From NCBI RefSeq assembly GCF_029257255.1, contig NZ_JARICI010000078.1, positions 1 to 63,479 of the forward strand: a stretch of DNA of 63,479 bases, written 5' to 3'. This DNA is from Sporosarcina sp. (GTDB taxonomy: Bacteria > Bacillota > Bacilli > Bacillales_A > Planococcaceae). The translations under genes were made by a program, and so were the position numbers. This document shows, one piece after another, positions 27,200 to 36,858 of the stretch (position 1 is its first letter; the number at the start of each line of letters is the position of its first letter). Below the pieces are notes generated by a model. The model did not search any database, was not told where the DNA came from, and was given only the letters and a program-made list of their open reading frames with translations.

Positions 27200-28090
27200 C
27201 TATAGAGACAATGCGATGTGTTTTTCAGAACTGGCGAGATCAGCCAAGTATTTCCCATAGTTTGTTTTCATTAACGGCTGGGCCAGCACCAGTAATTGTT
27301 CTTTAGATATATAACCTCTTCTGTAAGCAATTTCCTCTATACAGGAAATATATAAGCCTTGGCGTTTTTGAATGGCTTCTACAAAATTGGATGCTTCTAA
27401 TAAGGATTCATGTGTACCTGTATCGAGCCAAGCCAAACCCCTGCCCATCATTTCCACTTTTAATTGTCCTCTTCTTAAGTATTCATTCATGATGCACGTA
27501 ATTTCTACCTCGCCACGTGGTGAAGGTTTGATTCTTTTTGCAATATCGACAACATCATTGTCAAAGAAATACAGGCCTGGAATGGCATAGGATGATTTCG
27601 GCTTTTCAGGTTTTTCTTCAATAGAAACCGCATTCATCTGGTCGTCGATTTCAACAACCCCATACGCCTTTGGATCATTTACGTAACACGCTAGAATAAT
27701 ACCACCAGTCGAAAGTTTCGCTGCCTGTTGCACCCGATTACCAAAATCTGATCCATAAAATAAATTATCACCTAAAACTAGTGCCACTGAGGAATTTCCT
27801 ATGAACTGTTCTCCGACGATAAATGCCTCGGCAAGCCCTTTTGGCTCTTCTTGAATTGCATATTGAAAGTCCATTCCCAGTTTAGTTCCATCTCCTAACA
27901 ATTCCTTAAATCCATCGATGTCTCTCGGAGTCGAGATAATCAATACTTCTTTTATCCCCGCTAACATTAGTACAGATAGCGGATAATAAATCATGGGTTT
28001 ATCGTATACGGGTAACATTTGCTTTGAGACAGATTTTGTCAGCGGATATAAACGTGTTCCCGATCCACCTGCTAAAATAATTCCCTTCAT
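27200..28090 (-). CDS. rfbA: Glucose-1-phosphate thymidylyltransferase RfbA (RmlA)
   Basis: Makes dTDP-glucose from glucose-1-phosphate and dTTP. The 296-residue length and the motifs [13 protein letters not shown] (6-18), [23 protein letters not shown] and [13 protein letters not shown] are typical of the long RmlA form. It feeds RfbB, encoded next. Its ATG overlaps the stop of the aminotransferase gene by 4 bases, so the three dTDP-sugar genes are coupled. The substrate would be supplied by the phosphoglucomutase at 18702. Confidence 0.96.
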   Translation of the reverse strand: MKGIILAGGSGTRLYPLTKSVSKQMLPVYDKPMIYYPLSVLMLAGIKEVLIISTPRDIDGFKELLGDGTKLGMDFQYAIQEEPKGLAEAFIVGEQFIGNSSVALVLGDNLFYGSDFGNRVQQAAKLSTGGIILACYVNDPKAYGVVEIDDQMNAVSIEEKPEKPKSSYAIPGLYFFDNDVVDIAKRIKPSPRGEVEITCIMNEYLRRGQLKVEMMGRGLAWLDTGTHESLLEASNFVEAIQKRQGLYISCIEEIAYRRGYISKEQLLVLAQPLMKTNYGKYLADLASSEKHIALSL

Positions 28091-29241
28091 AATGCAACAC
28101 CGCTAATTGAAGCTTGATATTTTTTTATAATATTGCAAATCCTTACGACAGATGCCAATTCTAAGTCACCGTAAAACGGCATAGCCAACACCTCTTTAAC
28201 CGTTTTTTGAGCTTGCGGAAGATTTCTCGGGTGAGCCGAGACTAAATGGTTGTACCAAGTAAAATCACTGCATAAGGGATAGAAATATTTCCTTGTTAAA
28301 ATGTTATGATGCTGTAAACATTCATGGAGCCAATCCCTTGTTTGGCCAAATGAACTTTCATCAATTTCAATAACGAGGTACTGGTAGCTGCTGGCCTTAT
28401 TCTCTAAATGAGTTAACAGGCGAACCCCAGGCACGTTTGCCAACTGTTTTTCATATTCTTTTTTCACTTCATGCCTTTTTTTACGTTCTTCATCCATCAG
28501 TTTTAATGTTTCCAACCCAATTGCTGCTTGTATTTCATTCATTTTCGCATTTAAGCCAGATAAAACGACTTCCTCTTGGTTGGCAATGCCGAAGTTTTTA
28601 AGCAGATCCAATTTAGCCACGAGACTCTTATCCTTAAAAACTAAGGCACCTCCTTCCACTGTGTTAAACAGCTTCGTCGCATGAAAGCTGAACATAGTCA
28701 TATCACCGTAACTTCCCACTGGTTTACCATTGATTTCTGCTCCAAATGCATGGGCACCATCATAGATCACTTTCAAGCCATGTTTATCTGCAATCTCTTG
28801 TATTCTCAGTACGTTACACGGATTTCCAAATACATGCACCCCCAGTATTGCGCTTGTTTTCTCAGTAATGAGGGCTTCTATTTTTGATACGTCGATTGTT
28901 AGCGTGTCAGGTTCAATATCACAAAATACAGGAGTCAGCCCATTCCAATCAAGAGCCTGTAAAGTTGCAGGGAATGTAAAAGGTGTAGTGATGACTTCAC
29001 CAGTTAAATGTAGGGATTTTACCCCTAATAGCAGAGCCATCGTACCGTTCGTAAAAAGCGAAAGATGATCTGTTACCAGGTAGTCCATTAATTTTTCTTG
29101 TAACTCTTTATGTTGCAGTCCATTATTTGTAACCCATTTGCAATCCCATATCTCACGCATTCTTTCATTCACAAGATGTAAATCAGGGAGTAAGGGCCTT
29201 GTGACAAAGATCGGCTCATCAAAAGAATCAACCATATACAT
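28087..29241 (-). CDS. DegT/DnrJ/StrS-family sugar aminotransferase, VioA-like
   Basis: A 384-residue PLP aminotransferase that acts on nucleotide keto sugars. The PLP lysine is K190 in [11 protein letters not shown], and DGAHAFGA (about 161-168) holds the ring aspartate. The FHATK-type loop followed by VEGGA resembles the 4-aminotransferase VioA group rather than the 3-aminotransferase FdtB/QdtB group, and no isomerase gene (FdtA type) is present. The most likely product is dTDP-4-amino-4,6-dideoxyglucose (dTDP-viosamine). This is by eye; the position and stereochemistry are inferred. Confidence 0.87.
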   Translation of the reverse strand: MYMVDSFDEPIFVTRPLLPDLHLVNERMREIWDCKWVTNNGLQHKELQEKLMDYLVTDHLSLFTNGTMALLLGVKSLHLTGEVITTPFTFPATLQALDWNGLTPVFCDIEPDTLTIDVSKIEALITEKTSAILGVHVFGNPCNVLRIQEIADKHGLKVIYDGAHAFGAEINGKPVGSYGDMTMFSFHATKLFNTVEGGALVFKDKSLVAKLDLLKNFGIANQEEVVLSGLNAKMNEIQAAIGLETLKLMDEERKKRHEVKKEYEKQLANVPGVRLLTHLENKASSYQYLVIEIDESSFGQTRDWLHECLQHHNILTRKYFYPLCSDFTWYNHLVSAHPRNLPQAQKTVKEVLAMPFYGDLELASVVRICNIIKKYQASISGVAL

Positions 29242-29273
29242 TCCACCTCTTCATAACTAATTATCTGCTGTCT

Positions 29274-30308
29274 TCAATAAACACTTCTATACTGCGGGAA
29301 ATAGCTGTCGTTTGACGTAATAAATTGTTTCTTTTCGTCTAATAAAAGTTTATAAACTCTTGGATTCAATATATTTTTACCGATATAATAGTCGAATATA
29401 TTATGATTTGAAAAGGAAGTTTTATATCTATAAAGTCCATCATCATCTTCATAACCGCCGCCTAGATGAAGTAACGTACATCCTTTTTCCTTTGATAATT
29501 CGATCATAAAATCGAAAAGTAGATTATTGGGTTTCATGGATAAGTATTTTTCATCAGAGCCGCCTAGATGGTAATGTGCAAAATGGCTGCCAGTAAAAAG
29601 AATGGTAGCGGCTATGACTTGATCACCGTAATAGACAAACAATAGATGCGACTTAGAAATAGGGGTATCCAGTAATTGCTGTCTAATAACATCTATAGGA
29701 AAATAATAGAAAGACGTGGATTTAAGTCGGTTCATCGTGACATTGTATAGGTCGAAAAAGGTCTGAATGTTTTCAGGACTTTTCTCCACTTCTTTATACG
29801 TAAGCCCATTCTGACGTGCTTTTTTTATATTCCTTTTATTCATGCCGCTATATTTGGAACGGATCGTCCCCAAATCTTCTGATAAATCCACCGCTGTAGT
29901 TTTCCGGATGAATTGTAAACCGCAATACCCCTCCATCGCCAATGCATTTTTCAATAGAGGATGAAATGTGATCACTTCAGATACAATGCCTTCTTTCTTG
30001 CAGTACATAAAGAACTCTCTTCTAAAGTCATCTAAAATTGCTTGATCTCCTAAAATTACTGGTCCCCCATATCCATATGGTGTAATAATATCGAATACGT
30101 TCAATCCTAAAGCTGATTCTATTTCCCTTTTAATGATTGGATACACAACAATGCCTAAATCACTTTCAAAATAAATTAACTTTGCGTTTCCATTTTGCAG
30201 TTCTGCACTGGAACTGCAGTACTCAAAGGAATAATACACATCCGTAATGCTAATTTTTCCAAGAACGTCATTCCATTCATCCCGGGTTTCTAAAACTTCT
30301 AATTTCAC
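29274..30308 (-). CDS. FemAB/GNAT-type acyl- or aminoacyltransferase
   Basis: A 344-residue protein of the FemAB-like, GNAT-fold group (Acetyltransf_6 type). Landmarks are SKYSGMNKRNIKKARQNG (about 162-180), the LLFVYYGDQVIAATILF strand, HYHLGGSDEKYLSMKPNN and a final HLGGG followed by GLYRYKTSF. Relatives transfer amino acids to peptidoglycan bridges or modify surface sugars. Its place between the amino-sugar aminotransferase and the PLP/ATP-grasp genes suggests it decorates the amino group made by the aminotransferase; this is inference. Confidence 0.75.
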   Translation of the reverse strand: MKLEVLETRDEWNDVLGKISITDVYYSFEYCSSSAELQNGNAKLIYFESDLGIVVYPIIKREIESALGLNVFDIITPYGYGGPVILGDQAILDDFRREFFMYCKKEGIVSEVITFHPLLKNALAMEGYCGLQFIRKTTAVDLSEDLGTIRSKYSGMNKRNIKKARQNGLTYKEVEKSPENIQTFFDLYNVTMNRLKSTSFYYFPIDVIRQQLLDTPISKSHLLFVYYGDQVIAATILFTGSHFAHYHLGGSDEKYLSMKPNNLLFDFMIELSKEKGCTLLHLGGGYEDDDGLYRYKTSFSNHNIFDYYIGKNILNPRVYKLLLDEKKQFITSNDSYFPQYRSVY

Positions 30309-30335
30309 TCTACTTTTCCCCTTACTGTACAGTCT

Positions 30336-31604
30336 TTAGTAGATATACACGTTTTCATTTATAAAATCAGTCAACTTCTCACGTTTTCTAACCAAACGAT
30401 ATGAATCTTCTTCTTTCGCAATAATGGGCGGCCGTTCTTTAATAAAGGCGGGAGCAAAAACGATTGTATAGGCGCCTACATTACTAAATATTAAAAAATC
30501 ATTAGGTTTCGGAATCTCGCCTATTTGATCAGTGAGTAAATAATCTTTCTCCATACATGTATATCCAACTACGTTAAACTTTCCTTGCTTATAACACTGA
30601 GCATCTCTTTTCACATGTTTTAGAGGTAAATTCCTGTTGTGCATGGCTGGTTTGATATTATGAACGCTGCCTTCAACAAGAACTAATGACTCATCCGCAA
30701 ACTTTTTCACATCAATTACTTTACAAAAAAACTTAAATGTATCTGCAACCAGTGCAACTCCTGGCTCTATAATCAACATGGGATCTTTCTTGAAATTCTT
30801 TTTTTCTTTATTTACAATCGAACAAATGACTTCAGCGTACTCTTCAAATGTCGGTGCATCCTTTATGTTCATTGTTTTAGGCACGCGTCCAAAAAAACCA
30901 CCGCCGACATCTACATACTCAAGTGTTTCTGATAAATATTGTTTTGCAAGATTGCATAAAGTTTGTGTAATTTTCTTATAAATGGTCAAGCTCCTTATTC
31001 TTGTCGAGAAGTGTCCGTGCAAGCCGACGACCTTTACATTCGGTATCGACGTTAATTCATCGATCGCAGTTTCAACATCACCATTCTCAAGGAAAAAACC
31101 AAATCTACTTCTTTCAAAACCATCAAGCAACGGTGTTTCTCCATTAATTGTTAGATCAAAATTCACACGGATTCCAATTTTATGGTTTTTATCCTTATTT
31201 GCTGCAGCATACTCTTTTACTAATTCAATTTCATAAAATGAATCTAAATTTAAAATACTATTACCTTCCAGAGCCAATGCGATGTCATCGTAAGATTTTA
31301 ATGGGCCGTTAAAAATGATTTTATTTGGTTCAACTCCTATTTTTAAAGCCAAGTCATATTCCACCCTAGATACGACTTCTGAATAGGCTCCCATCTCGGA
31401 TAATTTCTTAATTAATGCAGGTAAATAATTGGTTTTATAGGAATATCCAATAATAAAATTATGGTATCTGCTCTTAAATGCCGAAAACATTTCTGAATAA
31501 TTGTCTTCTAATTTATTCACGTTAAATAGATAGAAAAAATCTCCATACTTTCTTTCTAACATACTTATTTTTTCAGACTTTCTTGCTAGTTGAAGCGTAT
31601 TCAT
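30336..31604 (-). CDS. PLP fold-III decarboxylase-like protein (LysA/ornithine decarboxylase superfamily)
   Basis: A 422-residue protein with an alanine racemase-like barrel and a C-terminal beta domain. The PLP lysine is K57 in YSYKTNYL. H198 (GLHGHFS), the glycine loop VDVGGGFFG (231-239) and IIEPG (278-282) fit diaminopimelate decarboxylase-like enzymes. The second-subunit motif is GYTCMEKD (C350), where classical enzymes have G-P-x-C-E-S-x-D, so the substrate may differ. Possible roles are decarboxylation or racemisation of an amino acid that is then attached to the polymer. ATG at 31604 follows GAAGGGG; a TTG at 31664 is less likely. Confidence 0.78.
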   Translation of the reverse strand: MNTLQLARKSEKISMLERKYGDFFYLFNVNKLEDNYSEMFSAFKSRYHNFIIGYSYKTNYLPALIKKLSEMGAYSEVVSRVEYDLALKIGVEPNKIIFNGPLKSYDDIALALEGNSILNLDSFYEIELVKEYAAANKDKNHKIGIRVNFDLTINGETPLLDGFERSRFGFFLENGDVETAIDELTSIPNVKVVGLHGHFSTRIRSLTIYKKITQTLCNLAKQYLSETLEYVDVGGGFFGRVPKTMNIKDAPTFEEYAEVICSIVNKEKKNFKKDPMLIIEPGVALVADTFKFFCKVIDVKKFADESLVLVEGSVHNIKPAMHNRNLPLKHVKRDAQCYKQGKFNVVGYTCMEKDYLLTDQIGEIPKPNDFLIFSNVGAYTIVFAPAFIKERPPIIAKEEDSYRLVRKREKLTDFINENVYIY

Positions 31605-31685
31605 TTTATTAGCCCCTTCTGGTTTTTGATAGGCGAATTCATCTATCGAAACTTGTATTCGCAAATGGTATGTTGACCTAAATCC

Positions 31686-32885
31686 TTAGCTGACAACTTG
31701 AACGTCAATGTATCGGTCCATATGATCCATCTTGTTTTTCATTTCATTTAAGTCGCTGAATTTGAATAAGTAAATTCCAATAATTTTATCCAACCCATCA
31801 AATACATCCACTTCATCCCCATATGCCTTATACATATACTTTTTAATAATATTTTCTTTAATCTTTTCATTGGAATCTATATTCAGTAATCTACCTCTTT
31901 CATACGAACGCAGGTAATACGTAGAAAAATATTGATTCGTTAGGTTTTCCGTAAAGTGATAATCCTTATTGTTCACGGCCATTTCAACTGACAGCCCGAC
32001 AAGATCGACGCCCGTTGCTTTTCTAAGCAGGGACGATACCATGTTTCCACCATTTCTCGCATTTATTTCAATGATATATGGCCGTTCATTTTCACCAAAT
32101 ATGACGTCTATATTCATAGCACCAAACTTAATCCCCAATAGATCAATAATCTTTTGAATTTCCTGCCTCACCAGTACAATTCTTTCATTTTCTATAATTG
32201 TCGGATAACTATTACCCAATGGAATACATGGATTGTTCACCACATCTCGATGACCATTAATGATTCCGAAAAACTTTATCTCTCCATTTATGACGACAAT
32301 ATCTCCGCCGATCATACATTCATGGGTCATTTCGATATATTCTTCAATAATGACCACCTTTATTCTTGAATTTGAAAGGGCATTTTCAAAAGCTTGTTCA
32401 ATTTCATCCATGCAATCTATACGCACAATTCCCCTGCTTCCCGATGAATCCACCGGTTTAATAATAAGTGGAAATTGAAAGCCATTTAGTTGACCTTCCG
32501 CATCTTTTACGGATGTAAAACTTTTTGATTTCGGATAATTGAATCCGTTATCCTTCAGGAACCTTCTAAATAAACTTTTATTAGATAATAATAGAACAGT
32601 CTCAGTTGAATAGAATGGCAAATTCATTTTCTCTCCCACATACGCAGCGGTTTCCAATGCAGCGTTCGGTGCAAAGGCAACAATTCCATCTATTTTTAAT
32701 TCCTCTGCAATTTCTAAAACACTTTGTTTATCAGTGGTGCTTACACAATAGAACTCATCTGCATGAGATTTCCCTAAATTTCCTTCCAAATAATCACAAA
32801 GTATTGTGTAATATCCCTGTTTTTTTGCATATTGGATTGCAGATACCTGGTGTGCATCGCCCCCAAGAAACATAACCTTTTTCAA
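31686..32885 (-). CDS. ATP-grasp carboxylate-amine ligase
   Basis: A 399-residue ATP-grasp protein of the CarB/PurK-like type: an N-terminal Rossmann part (KKVMFLGGDAHQ), nucleotide-binding lysine in LIIKPVDSSGS (about 140-150), and metal-binding residues in IIEINARNGG (E273, N275). Such enzymes join a carboxylate to an amine using ATP. With the PLP enzyme and FemAB-like transferase beside it, it could make an amide or dipeptide substituent. Start TTG at 32885 lies about 8 bases after GGAGAG; the ATG at 32873 has the AAAGG only two bases away. Substrate unknown. Confidence 0.83.
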   Translation of the reverse strand: MKKVMFLGGDAHQVSAIQYAKKQGYYTILCDYLEGNLGKSHADEFYCVSTTDKQSVLEIAEELKIDGIVAFAPNAALETAAYVGEKMNLPFYSTETVLLLSNKSLFRRFLKDNGFNYPKSKSFTSVKDAEGQLNGFQFPLIIKPVDSSGSRGIVRIDCMDEIEQAFENALSNSRIKVVIIEEYIEMTHECMIGGDIVVINGEIKFFGIINGHRDVVNNPCIPLGNSYPTIIENERIVLVRQEIQKIIDLLGIKFGAMNIDVIFGENERPYIIEINARNGGNMVSSLLRKATGVDLVGLSVEMAVNNKDYHFTENLTNQYFSTYYLRSYERGRLLNIDSNEKIKENIIKKYMYKAYGDEVDVFDGLDKIIGIYLFKFSDLNEMKNKMDHMDRYIDVQVVS

Positions 32886-32978
32886 AAGAATCGCTCTCCA
32901 TTCATATATTCTCTCTTCATTCGGGACTTTTTTATTGTTAACAAACAATATTGGTTTCTTTGATAGTACAAGTCGATA

Positions 32979-34433
32979 CTACTTTAAAATACCTCGAATT
33001 AATTGATAGATCATGTTAAGCTCCCGTACTTTCATGATTTTACAAACCACGATATAAAAGACGATACCCATACTTATTTGACAGATTAATTTAATTAAAT
33101 AATTATCGGGTAATGCGTTTCCAGTAAAATAGACTGCAATCCCCATACTGAGTGAAATTAAGAATAGCGGAAAAATATCTTTTAATTGATTTTTGGCAGA
33201 ATAATCAATTTCTTTTGCAGAAAAGTACGTATTTATATACAAGGAAGTGTATGAATTTATCACAGCCGCCCAAACCAATCCCATGATTCCGAGTTGAAAT
33301 AGTAAAGACAATCCAATCAGAATGGTCAAGACAACGCACTTGACGACTTCAATCAGTAAAAACAAGTCGGATCTACCCTTAACTTGAAGGATATTCAAAT
33401 TCAATGCGTGAAGCGGATATAACATACCTGCCAAACAGAATAATTGAAAGTAAGTAACTGACGGAAGCCATTTTTCTCCTAGTACCAAACCAAATAATGG
33501 GTACGCAATTACCGCCAAACCTACCATAAGGGGAAAATTCACAAATGCCGCTAACCGGATAATTTTTCTGAATCCTGACTTCAACATCTTTTCATCGTCC
33601 TGGATTTTGCTCAGAACCGGGTACGAGACACGTTGAACCGTTGTCGACAATAACTCTGAGGCCGTGTCGCTAAGCTTGACGGCATTTGAATAATAGCCAA
33701 GTTGAGTAGTCGTATACATCCTACCGATAATTACAAAAAACAGGTTATTATAGAATGTATTTAGTAATCCCGACAAAAGTAGTTTATAGCCGAAGTTTAA
33801 ATACTTTTTGAAAGACTGCACATTGAATACAGGAGAAGGAAGCCATCTATTAAACACCCATAATAGAAAGGTCTGAAAAAACTGCATTCCTAGCGTATTA
33901 AAGACGAGACTCCAAACACCAAACCCATTCAGGGCAAGGACGATTGTTATGGCCCCAGAAGTAGTAAATGCGATGACATTGATCTTTGCAATCGTTTTGA
34001 AATTTACATTCTTTACAAGCATGACGCGTTGTACAATTCCCAATGCATTTGCGATCAGTACGAGTGAAAGCGTCCGCAGGATTCCAATCAATTGTGGTTC
34101 CCCATAAAAAGCACTAATAGCAGGCGATGAAATAAATAAGAGTCCGTATATGGTGATCGCAATACATAAATTGAAATAAAAAACTGTAGAATAGTCGGCC
34201 TGACTGGTATTTTGATCACGAATTAACGCTTGAGAAAAACCACTATCAACAATTGAATTAGATATTGCAATCACGATGATGATCATTCCAATTACACCGA
34301 AATGTTCCGGTAATAATAATCGAAGAAGTATGAGTTGAATTACAAACTGTAACCCGTGATTCACAACTACATCCACAGAGCTCCAGAATAAACCTGAAAT
34401 CGTTTTATTCTTTAATCCGTTTGAATCATCCAT
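32979..34433 (-). CDS. Wzx-type lipid-linked oligosaccharide flippase (TuaB/WzxC-like)
   Basis: A 484-residue membrane protein of the MOP exporter superfamily with about 12-14 hydrophobic segments. The N-terminal part (SGLFWSSVDVVVNHGLQF, then LLRLLLPEHFGVIGM, and GFSQALIRDQ) is like TuaB and WzxC. It should flip undecaprenyl-linked repeat units to the outer face for the Wzy-type polymerase at 23787. Start ATG at 34433 after TAGGGGTAGG, just downstream of the family 2 transferase gene. Confidence 0.92.
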   Translation of the reverse strand: MDDSNGLKNKTISGLFWSSVDVVVNHGLQFVIQLILLRLLLPEHFGVIGMIIIVIAISNSIVDSGFSQALIRDQNTSQADYSTVFYFNLCIAITIYGLLFISSPAISAFYGEPQLIGILRTLSLVLIANALGIVQRVMLVKNVNFKTIAKINVIAFTTSGAITIVLALNGFGVWSLVFNTLGMQFFQTFLLWVFNRWLPSPVFNVQSFKKYLNFGYKLLLSGLLNTFYNNLFFVIIGRMYTTTQLGYYSNAVKLSDTASELLSTTVQRVSYPVLSKIQDDEKMLKSGFRKIIRLAAFVNFPLMVGLAVIAYPLFGLVLGEKWLPSVTYFQLFCLAGMLYPLHALNLNILQVKGRSDLFLLIEVVKCVVLTILIGLSLLFQLGIMGLVWAAVINSYTSLYINTYFSAKEIDYSAKNQLKDIFPLFLISLSMGIAVYFTGNALPDNYLIKLICQISMGIVFYIVVCKIMKVRELNMIYQLIRGILK

Positions 34434-34443
34434 TAGCCTACCC

Positions 34444-35421
34444 CTAATTGAATAACTTGATATTTAAAAAATAATTTTTCATTTGGGCTAACATACCGTA
34501 TGATTTCGGAAAACTATTAAATGCTATTAATTTCGCTTTCCTTTTTATACTTAAACTTTTAACATGCTCTTCATAGCGATTATTTTTTGGTTCATTTGTT
34601 ATTCCACTACCGATGTAGATGGCGTATCGTTTCTCGTGGATCACTCGTTCGACTGAATCGTTGTATTTAAAATTTGTATACCTATTGAACGCAGTTAGTA
34701 TCTGAATATCACCTTCATTTACTACCATCATTCTTTCTTTTAAATCGGAACTGGAATTCAACCGTGTCGTCCAAGAACCCTTTACTCCAACTCTATAAGC
34801 TGACATACATTCATTCATATAGTAAGCATATCCCGAGCTCGTGAGTAATAACTGCAGCGGATAATCACCAACATGTGATGTCCTAAGATAGTCAGGAAAG
34901 TCTTGCATTACTGACTTTGGGTAAACCAATGATGCAGTTGGGCAAAACCCACCACCGCCAATAATAATATCTTCCATAGGACTTACCTGATCTCGCTTGT
35001 AGGGTTTTATTTTCATACCAGTAGACTTTTTTGGTACTTTTACAATATCTGCTTCATGGAAACACATCGTACAACGTGGATTCTTCTCTAAATAACCCAC
35101 TTGCTTTTGTAATTTATACGGGTCAGTCCAATAATCATCGCCTTCACAAATGGCAATGTATTTTCCTTTACTTAATTCAAGTATTCTATCAGCATTTTTA
35201 GCAGCCCCTACGTTTTCCTCTGATGTAACCAACTTGATTAGCTCTGGATATTTAGCAATATATTGCTCAACAATCCTTTTAGTATTATCTGTGCTACAAT
35301 CTTCCCCGATCAGAATCTCATATTCAAAGTCAGTCTTCTGCGATAAAAATCCTTCGATTGCATCCGCTATATACTCTTCATGGTTATAGGTGATGCAATT
35401 GATGCTTACTAAAACACTCAC
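34444..35421 (-). CDS. Family 2 glycosyltransferase
   Basis: A 325-residue GT-A glycosyltransferase. The N-terminus (VSINCITYNHEEYI, then IGEDCSTDNTKRI) and ICEGDDYWTDPYKLQKQ (about 94-110) with the metal-binding Asp pair are typical of capsule and EPS transferases. The C-terminal region (about 230-325) is basic. Start is GTG at 35421 after GGAGTGGGG. It follows pgi and precedes wzx in the operon. Confidence 0.88.
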   Translation of the reverse strand: MSVLVSINCITYNHEEYIADAIEGFLSQKTDFEYEILIGEDCSTDNTKRIVEQYIAKYPELIKLVTSEENVGAAKNADRILELSKGKYIAICEGDDYWTDPYKLQKQVGYLEKNPRCTMCFHEADIVKVPKKSTGMKIKPYKRDQVSPMEDIIIGGGGFCPTASLVYPKSVMQDFPDYLRTSHVGDYPLQLLLTSSGYAYYMNECMSAYRVGVKGSWTTRLNSSSDLKERMMVVNEGDIQILTAFNRYTNFKYNDSVERVIHEKRYAIYIGSGITNEPKNNRYEEHVKSLSIKRKAKLIAFNSFPKSYGMLAQMKNYFLNIKLFN

Positions 35422-35472
35422 TTCCCCACTCCTGACTGTAAATTGTTAATGCCCCATTTTAGTGGCCCCTTA

Positions 35473-36825
35473 TCAGTAAGTAATCGCTTTTGGATTGACG
35501 ATGCTCTCACTTAATTTTTGCGGTTGCCCTAATAAGGAATACATGCTTTTTTTGTATGCCTCGACACCAGGTTGGTTGAACGGATTCACACCCAAAATAT
35601 GACTGCTGATCGCACAGGAGAATTGAAAGAAATAAACGAGGTAGCCGAAAGAAAATGGGCAAATCTCAGGCACTTTTATGACTAAATTTGGCACGTCGCC
35701 TTTCATATGTGCTTCCATCGTCCCCTGCAATGCTTTTTCATTAATAAAACTGATGGTTTTGCCACTTAAGTAATTTAAACCATCATGATTTTTCACTTCT
35801 GTTTCCATTGCTAGTTCTTTCTCCGATTTCTCTATTTGGATGATTGTTTCGAAGAGATCACGTCTTCCTTCTTGTATATACTGTCCAATGGAATGTAGAT
35901 CCGTGGAGTACATTGCGGCGGTAGGAAATATACCTAAGCCGTCTTTCCCTTCACTTTCCGCAAATAACTGTTTCCACCACTCCGAAAAATAGTGAAACTT
36001 CGGTTCAAAACTTGCAAGTATTTCGATGGTTTTCCCTTTGTTGTATAAAATGTTACGGACGGCTGCATATTGGTATGCTGGATTTCTATATATGTCTCTT
36101 ACATCAAGCTCCATTTTTGCGGTGTTGGCACCTTCCAATACTTGATCAATGCATATTCCGCTAACTGCCATTGGAAATAGTCCCACAGATGTTAAGACGG
36201 AGAATCGGCCACCTATATTTTCCGGAATGCCGAATGTCTTATAGCCTTCTTCCATTGCCGCCGCGTTCAATGTTCCTTTCTGATTATCCGTAGTTAAATA
36301 AATTCTGGATTTTGCTTCTTCTTCACCATACTTTTCAATGAGAAGTTTTTTGAATATCCTAAACCCGATAGCAGTTTCCAATGAAGAACCGGATTTGGAA
36401 ACTACATTAATCGAAAAGTCTTTATCTTTGATTAGATCTATCAAATCCGAAATATACGTTGAACTTAAGTTCGTCCCTACGTAAAATACTTGTGGAGCGA
36501 GACGTGTCTCTTGTGTTAAGCAATTCTGAAAGCTATGATTCAGCAGTTCAATTCCTGCACGGGTTCCTAGGTAAGAACCCCCGATCCCTATGACGAGTAA
36601 GACGTCACTGTTTTCTCTAACACTAGCTGCTTCAAGTTTGATTTTTTCATACTCTTTATTGTTGTACTGCTCGGGAAGTTGGACCCAGCCTGCCGAACCT
36701 TTTTCATCGTCAGAATCTTTCAGAAGCTTTGTATGAATACTATTGATAATATCCTGCAAAAATCCCATTTCGAAGTTCCCGAAAAAAGGAGCAGCATTTG
36801 AATAATCTAAGGTAATATAGTCCAC
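35473..36825 (-). CDS. pgi: Glucose-6-phosphate isomerase
   Basis: Interconverts glucose-6-phosphate and fructose-6-phosphate. The 450-residue length is that of the Gram-positive type. Motifs are IGIGGSYLGTRAG (about 79-91), SKSGSSLETAIGF (about 144-156, phosphate binding), ENIGGRFSVLTSVGLFP and GVNPFNQPGVEAYK near the C-terminus. In most Bacillales pgi stands elsewhere as a housekeeping gene; here it lies within the polysaccharide cluster. Whether it is the only copy cannot be told from this window. Confidence 0.94.
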   Translation of the reverse strand: MDYITLDYSNAAPFFGNFEMGFLQDIINSIHTKLLKDSDDEKGSAGWVQLPEQYNNKEYEKIKLEAASVRENSDVLLVIGIGGSYLGTRAGIELLNHSFQNCLTQETRLAPQVFYVGTNLSSTYISDLIDLIKDKDFSINVVSKSGSSLETAIGFRIFKKLLIEKYGEEEAKSRIYLTTDNQKGTLNAAAMEEGYKTFGIPENIGGRFSVLTSVGLFPMAVSGICIDQVLEGANTAKMELDVRDIYRNPAYQYAAVRNILYNKGKTIEILASFEPKFHYFSEWWKQLFAESEGKDGLGIFPTAAMYSTDLHSIGQYIQEGRRDLFETIIQIEKSEKELAMETEVKNHDGLNYLSGKTISFINEKALQGTMEAHMKGDVPNLVIKVPEICPFSFGYLVYFFQFSCAISSHILGVNPFNQPGVEAYKKSMYSLLGQPQKLSESIVNPKAITY

Positions 36826-36858
36826 TTTTCTTACTCCTTTCTTATCAGGAGAACCCGT

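Noticed and set aside
26127..29241. dTDP-rhamnose pathway
   Set aside because: rfbA and rfbB are present but rfbC and rfbD are not; an aminotransferase gene stands in their place.
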